64,000 bases of DNA, taken from positions 124,001-188,000 of the forward strand of contig CAMEVC010000002.1 in NCBI GenBank assembly GCA_945939115.1, given 5' to 3'. Position numbers and translations under genes: made by a program. The notes beneath the pieces were generated by a model, which was not told the origin of the DNA, ran no database searches, and saw nothing but the letters and a program-made list of their open reading frames with translations. This stretch comes from an uncultured Eubacterium sp. (GTDB lineage Bacteria > Bacillota > Clostridia > Lachnospirales > Lachnospiraceae). This document shows positions 55,099 to 62,693 of the stretch, one piece after another (position 1 is the first letter of the stretch; each line of letters starts with the position of its first letter).

Positions 55099-55148
55099 CG
55101 GGAGATTAGCACAGACTTCTTGATAGACCCACTAATCTCCCGTTTTTT
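55099..55148 (+). terminator. Terminator of the rfbABDC operon
   Basis: A perfect 11-bp stem CGGGAGATTAG (55099-55109) / CTAATCTCCCG (55132-55142) followed by six T. Its 3' arm overlaps the 5' arm of hairpin unit 3 (55128-55162), so the two structures are mutually exclusive in one transcript. Confidence 0.9.
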
Positions 55149-55320
55149 CTAATTTTAGTAGGTCTTTTTCATACCATTATCTGTCTATATTTCTATATAC
55201 TTCACAGAAAAGCCCACTAAAGACTCTTTTAATTGTTTTTAGTAGGTCTTTTATAAAAATTATTGCTTTTTTCATATTTATAGAACCTACTAAACCGAAA
55301 CATCTTGTATATTTAGTAGG
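55128..55320. repeat. Three 34-35-nt CCYACTAA/TTAGTAGG hairpin units (units 3-5)
   Basis: Units at 55128-55162 (35 nt), 55213-55246 (34) and 55286-55320 (35), with gaps of 50 and 39 nt. Units 3 and 4 have CCCACTAA in the left arm and TTAGTAGG in the right, which gives a G-U pair on the minus strand but a C-A mismatch on the plus strand. Loops are unrelated. This is the only content between the rfbC terminator and the promoter region of the gene at 55431, apart from AT-rich sequence. Confidence 0.85.
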
Positions 55321-55386
55321 TATCGCCTCAAACTACTCTATATTTTCAATTTTTTCTTTATTTTTAGTATTGATATGTATAATTCG

Positions 55387-55416
55387 ATAATATATATTAT
55401 ATATAATATATATTAT
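55387..55416. promoter_or_regulatory. Perfect 30-bp AT palindrome upstream of the truncated gene
   Basis: All 30 bases (alternating A/T only) equal their own reverse complement. It ends directly before GAGGAGG, the ribosome site of the next gene. It could be a hairpin that masks translation, a cruciform, or a binding site; it also contains several TATAAT-like -10 boxes. Confidence 0.75.
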
Positions 55417-55430
55417 GAGGAGGCTGTAAT

Positions 55431-56066
55431 ATGAAATACACTAACAGAATATTATCCCATGATTCTTTATCTCCAGATATTATCCTTAACCTGCTAATCA
55501 AACGCCAGTCGGAACTCACAAAGCTTCTTAAAAGTATAAACTCAAGACTGCATAATGCTCCCACAGGCACTCTTCGCATAGCCAAAAGAGGTAATGCACC
55601 ACAATATTATCACAGATTAGGCCCCAAAGACATTAAAGGAACATACATAAAAAAGAAGCAGCTAAACCTTATTAAAAATCTGGCACAGAAGGAATATGAT
55701 ATCAGAGTCAGGCAAGAAATTCAGAATGAGCTTCTTGCGATAGAAAACATGATATCCCGCTATCATCCTGAGTATATTGAACATTTGTATGACTCACTTA
55801 ACGAAGCAAGAAAAGAGCTTGTTAATCCTGTATATATTCCCGATAATGACTTAATTAATATGTGGAATGACATCAAGTACGATTCTCTTGATATTTCTAG
55901 TGATACACCAGATTTATTCACTGATAATGGAGAACAGGTCAGATCCAAGTCTGAATTAATTCTTCCTCTATACCCATCAACTCCAATACTGTTGACATTA
56001 ATATCAAAGAATATCTCTTATAGACATGAGAGACCTACAAAACATATGCTTTCTCTTGTTTTGTAG
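55431..56066 (+). pseudogene. Truncated member of a Lachnospiraceae nuclease-like protein family, 3' end replaced by a hairpin unit
   Basis: A 211-residue open frame with a strong GAGGAGG. The N-terminal helices (SELTKLLKSINSRLHNAPTG), the LRIAKRGNAPQYYHRLGP and GTYIKKKQLNLIKNLAQKEYD blocks and the late YTDNG-like string DNGEQVRSKSE resemble a common Lachnospiraceae family of unknown function. From memory, full members continue after RSKSE..YRYE with a YPDF and WEH-like acidic core, suggesting a restriction-nuclease-like fold; this is unverified. Here the frame reaches ISYRHERP and then runs into hairpin unit 6, which supplies the last codons and the stop. The catalytic core is absent, so it is either a remnant or a deliberate short form. 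Confidence 0.6.
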
Positions 56067-56300
56067 GTCTTTCTTATACTTTCAAAAGCTTTTCAGGCTT
56101 GCATAGACCTACTAAACTTTATTATTCTTCAGTTTAGTAGGCACTCTTTCCACTTCCATCCTCATTTTTCTTAAGTTTACATGTAAAAAGACCCACTAAA
56201 ATGCAGTTCAACTGCATTTTAGTGGGTCTTTTCTAATATAAGATTCAATTTTGCAGGATATATCACCTACTAAATTACAACACAAATCATATTTAGTAGG
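56034..56300. repeat. Four 34-35-nt CCYAC/GTRGG hairpin units (units 6-9)
   Basis: Units at 56034-56067 (34), 56108-56141 (34), 56192-56226 (35) and 56266-56300 (35), separated by 40, 50 and 39 nt. Unit 6 has CCTACAAAAC/GTTTTGTAGG and a perfect 13-bp extended stem with a T-rich tail. Unit 8 is an almost complete 47-nt palindrome (56186-56232) with matching CCCACTAAA/TTTAGTGGG, bidirectional terminator-like. Units 7 and 9 have perfect 10-11-bp stems but no T-run. They occupy the whole interval between the truncated gene and the convergent dehydratase gene. Confidence 0.87.
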
Positions 56301-56333
56301 CACATTTTCTCCATAAATTCATCATATACACCA

Positions 56334-58199
56334 TTAATGCTCATTCGGGTGATAAGTTGGAACCACTTTCTTAAGCAGCTCTCTTATATCACCACTCTCT
56401 TCATAAGCCTCTTCTTTCAGCTTTTCAAGATTATCAAAGAAATTCTCCTTGTCAAACTCAATCGGTTTTCCTATATGAATCAGCTTATTATCTGTCTCCT
56501 GAAGTCCTTCCTCCTTCATAAGAAGCTCCTCATAAAGCTTCTCACCCGGACGGAGTCCTGTATATTTAATTTCCATGTCCACACCAAGTGTGTAGCCTGA
56601 CAATCGTATAAGATTCTTAGCCAGATCATCAATCTTAACCGGTTCTCCCATGTCAAGTATGAATATCTCTCCTCCCTTGGCATAAGCCCCTGCCTGAAGG
56701 ACGAGTGACACTGCCTCCGGTATCGTCATGAAATATCTTATGATATTAGGGTCCGTAACTGTGACAGGCCCTCCAGCCTCTATCTGCCTCTTAAACAGCG
56801 GAATAACTGAACCGTTACTTCCCAGGACATTGCCAAATCTTACCGCAACAAAATCTGTGTCAGAAATCTCATTATACGACTGGACTATCATCTCACATAT
56901 ACGCTTTGTAGCACCCATAACATTAGTTGGATTAACCGCTTTATCTGTACTTATCATAACGAATTTCTTGACACCGTATTTATCAGCCATCTTCGCTACA
57001 TTCCATGTTCCAACAACATTATTCTTAACTGCCTCATCAGGACTCACTTCCATAAGGGGAACGTGCTTATGTGCCGCTGCATGATATACAATATCCGGCT
57101 TATACTTAGCAAATACACTCTCCAGCCTCGTAGTATTCCTTATCGAACCGATAAGTGTTACAACATCTGCGTCCGGATAATTAATCTTTAATTCCTGCTG
57201 AATATCATATGCGTTATTCTCATATATATCAAATATGATAAGCTGCTTTGGCTTATGGCTCACAAGCTGTCTGCAAAGCTCCGAACCGATAGAACCACCT
57301 CCGCCTGTTACCATTATTACCTTGTCCTTGACATAACCCATAATGGAATCAATATCAACCTTAATAGGATCTCTTCCAAGAAGGTCAAGAACATCAACAT
57401 TACGGATAGAATTGATATTAATCTCGCCATCCACCATCTGATATACACCCGGAAGAATCTTAAGTGTACAATCGGTTTCTTTGCATATATTAAGAATGTC
57501 CTTTTTTACTGCATTTGAAGCTGAGGGAATTGCAAATATAATCTCATCAATATCATACAGCTTTGCAGCATCCTTAATCTTGTCCCTTGTTCCGACAACC
57601 TTAACTCCACGAATATATTTACCTACTTTGCGTCTGTCATCATCAATGATACATGCGATATTAGAATTAGCAAGATAACTTGAATTCTGAATTTCTCGCA
57701 TTATTACATTAGTTGCCTCTCCGGCTCCAATAATCATGACGTTGTTAGATGTCTTAATATTTCTGTATTTATTAAGCACTGTACGCACCATTCTGTACAT
57801 AAATCTGCTGGCACATATAGCAATAATAAGATAAATAGCTGCATTAAAGTAGCAGCTTCTCGGAAGCATACATCCAAGTATCTTGTTACTCAGGTAATGT
57901 ACCAACTCTACTGTAATGCAGGCTTCTGCAATCCTGTATACCTCAGCAATGCTGGCATACTGCCACAAGCTGTGATACAGCCTGAACATCCAGAATATCA
58001 CAAGCGACATTAAAGTGTACGGAATTATAAAATCAACATAATTATCTATATACTGCGGTTCAATAGTTACCACACCTACATCAAATCTCATAATAAGAGA
58101 CAGATATACGCAGGTATTAAGAAGAATTGTATCTGTTATAAACAGAAAAAATCTTCTTACCAGTAACTGCATCCTGTCTTTCTTTGTATCACCCATCAT
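56334..58199 (-). CDS. Membrane UDP-sugar 4,6-dehydratase (CapD/WbpM/PglF-like)
   Basis: A 621-residue protein with four N-terminal membrane segments (to about 135), a CoA-like/Rossmann domain (about 150-270, NNVMIIGAGEA) and a C-terminal SDR. NAD site VTGGGGSIGS (297-306); active site STDKAVNPTNVMGATKR (417-433) where Met replaces the usual Tyr, as in WbpM-type dehydratases. It likely converts UDP-GlcNAc to the 4-keto-6-deoxy form for the aminotransferase at 60017. Two adjacent ATGs are possible starts; GAGGAACTT serves either. First product of a four-gene glycan-initiation group ending here. Confidence 0.93.
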   Translation of the reverse strand: MMGDTKKDRMQLLVRRFFLFITDTILLNTCVYLSLIMRFDVGVVTIEPQYIDNYVDFIIPYTLMSLVIFWMFRLYHSLWQYASIAEVYRIAEACITVELVHYLSNKILGCMLPRSCYFNAAIYLIIAICASRFMYRMVRTVLNKYRNIKTSNNVMIIGAGEATNVIMREIQNSSYLANSNIACIIDDDRRKVGKYIRGVKVVGTRDKIKDAAKLYDIDEIIFAIPSASNAVKKDILNICKETDCTLKILPGVYQMVDGEININSIRNVDVLDLLGRDPIKVDIDSIMGYVKDKVIMVTGGGGSIGSELCRQLVSHKPKQLIIFDIYENNAYDIQQELKINYPDADVVTLIGSIRNTTRLESVFAKYKPDIVYHAAAHKHVPLMEVSPDEAVKNNVVGTWNVAKMADKYGVKKFVMISTDKAVNPTNVMGATKRICEMIVQSYNEISDTDFVAVRFGNVLGSNGSVIPLFKRQIEAGGPVTVTDPNIIRYFMTIPEAVSLVLQAGAYAKGGEIFILDMGEPVKIDDLAKNLIRLSGYTLGVDMEIKYTGLRPGEKLYEELLMKEEGLQETDNKLIHIGKPIEFDKENFFDNLEKLKEEAYEESGDIRELLKKVVPTYHPNEH

Positions 58200-58207
58200 A
58201 AGTTCCT

Positions 58208-59254
58208 CTATTCCTTAGCAGGTTTTTTCACTGCCAACCCACATACTGTACCAATTCCATAAGAAATATGCAACAGGAAAAATAAAAAAGGAAGCAAAAT
58301 GCATGTTATATTGCGTTTCTTACCGGCTCCAATAACCGCAACAATCGCCATAACTATGGCAAGAAGCCAGTATGCACCCCACATAAGTCCTGTTATTCCA
58401 TAAACTATGCGTGACAATAATGATTTCACTGCAAAAATCTTACACCCTATACTTGCAGCCGTTGTCACTATAACTGCCACAACAAATGCCCACGGAACAA
58501 AATGATATAGAGAAAGGCATTGCGGACATACCTTGCTCGTCTTTCCAATCCAGTATCCATTGGCATATTTCTGCTTAAGCATCTTAGGCAGTGAATTCCT
58601 TGTATGCTGATATGATATTATATCCGGACAGAATCTGAGCTTATACCCCGCCTTTCTCATCCTGTAATGAATCTCATTATCCTCTGTTCTTGTAAGTGCC
58701 TCATTATAATGTCCGATTTTTTCAAAGACCTCTCTTCTGTAAGCCGCATGAAATAGTGACTTCATATATATCTTATCATCTGATGCCCCATTACCATTAC
58801 GATATGGCGCAATACTTGAGCCAAACATTGAACTTTCAGCCAGAAGAAGAGTGTCCTTCCAGGCAGTTTCCTCATCAACTATATTGGGTCTCTGTCCGCC
58901 TACTATCATCTCTCCCTGCTCCAGAATCTCCACATTCTTTCTCACGAAATCCTGCGGAATATGGGCATGGGCATCCACTCTGATGACAGCATCTCCCTTA
59001 TAGTTATCAAGCAGTACATTCCAACCGCAGGGAAGTGTCTTCTTGGGGTTGTCCAGAACTCTGATATCTGCCGCTCCCATAGTGTTTTCCCTTGCAAACT
59101 TTTCCATGACAAGTCTGGTATTATCTGTAGATGCGGAATCCACAAGGATAACCTCCATGCTGTCATGGTCATAATCCTGCATGCTTATATCATTAAGGAT
59201 TTCCCCTATTGTATTTTCTTCATTGTATGCAATAACGGCAATTGTAATAAACAT
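58208..59254 (-). CDS. Family 2 glycosyltransferase with C-terminal membrane segments (ExoA-like)
   Basis: A 348-residue GT2: TIAVIAYNEENTIGEIL, VDSASTDNTRLVM, VIRVDAHAHIPQDF (DxD) and RTEDNEIHYRMRKAGYKL, followed by a processive-like QHTRNSLPKMLKQKYANGYW. Three to four hydrophobic segments occupy 240-345. It resembles ExoA/succinoglycan-type enzymes that add the second sugar to a membrane-linked acceptor, which fits its position 1 bp from the priming transferase. RBS GCAGGTATAAA. Confidence 0.88.
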   Translation of the reverse strand: MFITIAVIAYNEENTIGEILNDISMQDYDHDSMEVILVDSASTDNTRLVMEKFARENTMGAADIRVLDNPKKTLPCGWNVLLDNYKGDAVIRVDAHAHIPQDFVRKNVEILEQGEMIVGGQRPNIVDEETAWKDTLLLAESSMFGSSIAPYRNGNGASDDKIYMKSLFHAAYRREVFEKIGHYNEALTRTEDNEIHYRMRKAGYKLRFCPDIISYQHTRNSLPKMLKQKYANGYWIGKTSKVCPQCLSLYHFVPWAFVVAVIVTTAASIGCKIFAVKSLLSRIVYGITGLMWGAYWLLAIVMAIVAVIGAGKKRNITCILLPFLFFLLHISYGIGTVCGLAVKKPAKE

Positions 59255-59255
59255 T

Positions 59256-59981
59256 TTATACCTGCTTCTTAATAGTCATTTTATCACTGTCAATCACTGA
59301 AACAAATGTATCCCAGAGTACACTGGCATCCGACTTCAGCCCAAAATGCTTCATGCTCTCAAGATTATACTTCATCTTTGCCGGAAGTACCTCATTAATA
59401 TATATTCTGTCAGTACTCTTCTCGTCTGTAGCCTCACCGAGAAGCTTGTCCTCATCCTTGTAAGCAATACTTGTCCTTGATGTAAGCCCTGCCGGAAGAA
59501 GAAGAGTTGCATACATCTCTGGTGTATACTTCTTAACATACTTGGGTACTTCCGGTCTTGTTCCGATTAGAGTCATCTCTCCGGCAAGAATGTTGAACAA
59601 CTGTGGGAATTCATCCATTCTGTATTTTCTTAAAAATGTTCCAACCCTCGTAATTCTTACATCATTATCTACAGTGACAGCAGAACCCAGCCTGCTTGCG
59701 TTATCTACCATCGTCCTGAACTTATATATCCTGAATATCCTTCCATACTGTGTCACCCTCGCCTGCCTGAAAAATACCGGTCCCGGTGAATCCAGCTTTA
59801 TTGCAAGCGCAATCACTCCCATGGGAATTATAAGCACTGCAAGCATTATACTGCTCACAATCACATCAAACACTCGCTTAACCTTGAGCCACGTTCTGTG
59901 CTTCATAAGTATATTGTAATATTTTCTTACTTCCCTGGTTCTCATCTCATCCGGAAGAAGATGCCATGGTCTTAGTTCCAT
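59256..59981 (-). CDS. Priming polyprenyl-phosphate sugar-1-phosphate transferase (PglC/WcaJ-like)
   Basis: A 241-residue monotopic phosphoglycosyltransferase. Membrane helix VKRVFDVIVSSIMLAVLIIPMGVIALAIKL with KR-FD; then SPGPVFFRQARVTQYGRIFRIYKFRTM, the catalytic-type pair in YRMDEFPQLFNILAGEMTLIGTRPEVP, and the PAGLTSRTS block. It should transfer a sugar phosphate (possibly from UDP-4-amino-sugar) to undecaprenyl phosphate and start glycan assembly. The start has GAGAGGAATG some distance upstream. Neighbours supply its donor. Confidence 0.93.
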   Translation of the reverse strand: MELRPWHLLPDEMRTREVRKYYNILMKHRTWLKVKRVFDVIVSSIMLAVLIIPMGVIALAIKLDSPGPVFFRQARVTQYGRIFRIYKFRTMVDNASRLGSAVTVDNDVRITRVGTFLRKYRMDEFPQLFNILAGEMTLIGTRPEVPKYVKKYTPEMYATLLLPAGLTSRTSIAYKDEDKLLGEATDEKSTDRIYINEVLPAKMKYNLESMKHFGLKSDASVLWDTFVSVIDSDKMTIKKQV

Positions 59982-60016
59982 CGTATACCCATTCCTCTCA
60001 TAACCTTAAGTCTGTA

Positions 60017-61207
60017 CTATCTTAAACTGTTAAACTGGCTTATAACATACTCCACCTGCTCATCTGTGAGAAGAGTATGCAGTGGAAGTGTTATTTCATT
60101 GTGATACATATCATAGGAATTAGGAAAATCCTTAATATCAAATCCCAGGTTCTTATATGCTGTATGCATTGGAAGCGGCTTATAATGCACATTCGTTGCC
60201 ACTCCTGCCTCTGCCATCTTAGTAATCAGCTCATTCCTGTCCTCCTCACCTCTGCCAATGAGTCTTACAAGAAAAAGATGCCCGCTGGATGTGTATTTAT
60301 CCGTATAATGCGGCATTATATCAATGTCATCAGCTCTGATGCCCTCTGTGTACCTTCCGATAATATCCTTTCTCCTCTTAAGAAGTTCCGGATATCTTGC
60401 AAGCTGTACCAGACCAATAGAAGCCATGATATCTGTCATGTTACATTTGTAATATGTTCCCTTAATGTCGTACTCCCATGCACCAAGCCTGGTCTTAGCC
60501 AACGCATCCTTAGACTGTCCGTGAAGCGAGTAAAGCATAATCTTCTTATAGATATCCTCATCATCAACCCCCGGAAGCTCTCTCCATGTGAGTGCGCCTC
60601 CCTCAGCAGTTGTAAGATTCTTCACAGCATGGAATGAAAAGCTTGTAAAATCAGCCTTCATACCACTCATAACTCCACCCTCACTGGCGCCGAAGCCATG
60701 AGCAGAATCAGCAAGTATCGCAACTCTTCCAAGTGCCTCCTGCAACTCAGACTCTGCTTTGAAAATGTGTTTTTTACTCTCCACTATGGCTCTTATCCTG
60801 TCATAATCAACCATAACTCCACCGATGTCAACCGGAATAACAGCTTTGGTGTGCTCATTGATTGCTGCATCTAAGGCGTCATAATCAAGCTGATATGTTC
60901 CCTTACCAACATCAATCAGCACAAGCTTTGCCCCGACATGGCAGACCACACTCGCAGATGCGGTATAAGTGTATGCCGGAACTATAACCTCATCTCCCGG
61001 ACCTATATCCAGAAGCCTTAACGCAGTCTCTAAACATGCGGTAGCAGAATTAAGGCAGGCTGCTCTCTTAGAACCGCAGAATGCTGCAATCTCTCTCTCG
61101 AATTCCTTAGTCCTCGGCCCGGTAGTAATCCATCCTGACCTTAACGCCTCTGCAACCGCCTGAATCTCTTCTTCTGTTATATCTGGTGGTGAAAATGAAA
61201 TATTCAT
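60017..61207 (-). CDS. DegT/DnrJ/EryC1 aminotransferase, PglE-like
   Basis: A 396-residue PLP enzyme. PLP lysine Lys196 in SFHAVKNLTTAEGGA; EVIVPAYTYTASASVVCHVGA, ADSAHGFGA and CNMTDIMASIGLVQLAR fit the family. Likely aminates the 4-keto sugar from the dehydratase at 56334 to give UDP-4-amino-4,6-dideoxy-GlcNAc. No dedicated N-acetyltransferase gene is visible here. ATG 61207 is preceded by GGAGGAATACAG; the longer start at 61231 lies before it. Confidence 0.92.
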   Translation of the reverse strand: MNISFSPPDITEEEIQAVAEALRSGWITTGPRTKEFEREIAAFCGSKRAACLNSATACLETALRLLDIGPGDEVIVPAYTYTASASVVCHVGAKLVLIDVGKGTYQLDYDALDAAINEHTKAVIPVDIGGVMVDYDRIRAIVESKKHIFKAESELQEALGRVAILADSAHGFGASEGGVMSGMKADFTSFSFHAVKNLTTAEGGALTWRELPGVDDEDIYKKIMLYSLHGQSKDALAKTRLGAWEYDIKGTYYKCNMTDIMASIGLVQLARYPELLKRRKDIIGRYTEGIRADDIDIMPHYTDKYTSSGHLFLVRLIGRGEEDRNELITKMAEAGVATNVHYKPLPMHTAYKNLGFDIKDFPNSYDMYHNEITLPLHTLLTDEQVEYVISQFNSLR

Positions 61208-61286
61208 CTGTATTCCTCCATTCTGCGTCATGTGCGCCTCTGTACCCTGTCAAAACATTTGCTGTGTATTAACTCAGCCCTATGGT

Positions 61287-62636
61287 TTATGGTGTTACCG
61301 TTGGAACCTGCACCTGTGTTGTTGTCTCCTGTGTGCCCCCTTTAATCATATCAGGAAATGCATAAGTCAAATCCCCTGATGTGTTAGCAATAGAAATTGT
61401 ATAACTAACTGTATTATATCCATTCTGTGAAAGTGTAATCGTCTTCTTACCCGATGACTTCTCAAATGAGCATGGAACTGTGCCAATATATTCACTGTTT
61501 ACATACAGAGTTGCTCCAACCGGAGCTGTTACTGACACTTTATACCCTTCAGTATAGTCTGCCGCTTTCGTTGTGCTTGACGAACCTGACGCTGTCATAT
61601 CGATAACCTTAGTTACATATGGCGAATTCACGTTAATTACTTCAGAATATTCCTGATAATGATTAGCTACCAATTTAATTCTGTGTGTTCCATATGTAAG
61701 CGAAACAGGCGACGAATAATCAACCTCTGTTCCATCAATGCTCATAATTGCATTAGCGGGAGTCACAGAGAAATTAACAGCGCCCATCTTAACCGGGTCT
61801 GTCTGTATCTCTGAAAAATCCACTATAGTTGTCTCATCCTTGGCAATAGTAACTGTCTTAGTTGCAGACAGATTCCCATTGCGTATATTTACTGAAAATG
61901 TTCCCTCCGGGGCAGTAATCATCATATCTGCAGTAACCCCAAAAAGCTGCCTGTTTCCTATGCTTACATAGCCCCCTTTAAGAGCATCAATACCTGTAAA
62001 CTTAAGATATCCATGCCCGGCTGTGACATCAATAGAATATACCTTCTCTCCGATTCCCCTGATAGTGAGCTTATCCTGGTCAACCAGCTGTGCAATATTA
62101 AGTCTGGTGTCCCCCGACTTAACAACCGTAAAACTCTCATATACCATATTAGACGCGCCTATGCTTATCTTGCGTGAACTCTCATCTACAGTAATACCAG
62201 AGACATCGTATCTCGCCCATGCATTACTGTTCCCATATATCTTGGCAGCTTTGCCGGCTTTGTCGACATAAACATCATATATTCCACCCATATCCATTGT
62301 CGATGCAGCTTTAATTTTTCCGTAGGAGTCCTGAATATCCGTGCCACCCGAATAAGGCACCTCATACTCTGTCCCGTCCTTAATATCCACAAAATGCATC
62401 TTAAGGCCACTGGTATCTCTTAAAGTAAGTATTCCTGTAAGCGTCGGAGTCTCTCCATCTCCCTTAATATCCGTAGACACACTCGGAGCCGGAGTAATGC
62501 TGTTTCCGGGAACAAGTGCGTTGCTATTCTTTTTCTTAGAAGATGTACAGGCTGTCTGACTTACCACAAGTATCACAAGCATGATAACACTTATAAAGTG
62601 ACTTAATCTGTCAGCCCTCTTGTATCTGTATTTCAT
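61287..62636 (-). CDS. PEGA-domain lipoprotein
   Basis: A 449-residue exported protein. A signal peptide with lipobox VVSQTAC precedes a Ser/Thr/Pro linker. Beta-rich domains occupy 60-270, and two PEGA-like repeats follow: VTPANAIMSIDGTEV (about 295-345) and VTAPVGATLYVNSEYIGTVP (about 370-425), ending with a Thr-rich tail. PEGA domains are thought to link surface structures to glycan. ATG 62636 with GAGGATTGTTT is preferred to the TTG upstream. Function unknown. Confidence 0.87.
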   Translation of the reverse strand: MKYRYKRADRLSHFISVIMLVILVVSQTACTSSKKKNSNALVPGNSITPAPSVSTDIKGDGETPTLTGILTLRDTSGLKMHFVDIKDGTEYEVPYSGGTDIQDSYGKIKAASTMDMGGIYDVYVDKAGKAAKIYGNSNAWARYDVSGITVDESSRKISIGASNMVYESFTVVKSGDTRLNIAQLVDQDKLTIRGIGEKVYSIDVTAGHGYLKFTGIDALKGGYVSIGNRQLFGVTADMMITAPEGTFSVNIRNGNLSATKTVTIAKDETTIVDFSEIQTDPVKMGAVNFSVTPANAIMSIDGTEVDYSSPVSLTYGTHRIKLVANHYQEYSEVINVNSPYVTKVIDMTASGSSSTTKAADYTEGYKVSVTAPVGATLYVNSEYIGTVPCSFEKSSGKKTITLSQNGYNTVSYTISIANTSGDLTYAFPDMIKGGTQETTTQVQVPTVTP

Positions 62637-62693
62637 AAACAATCCTCACAAAACTGTTATCTTCAAATAATTCCTTCGTATCTTCCGATTTTA

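Noticed and set aside
55332-55371. A tenth, degenerate hairpin unit (ACTACTC ... TTAGTATT)
   Set aside because: It is 40 nt long, lies only 11 nt from unit 5, and its arms do not pair well, so it breaks both length and gap rules.
55128-56300. CRISPR array
   Set aside because: The 34-35-nt units are palindromic with variable loops rather than identical direct repeats, are interrupted by a gene, and no cas gene is present.
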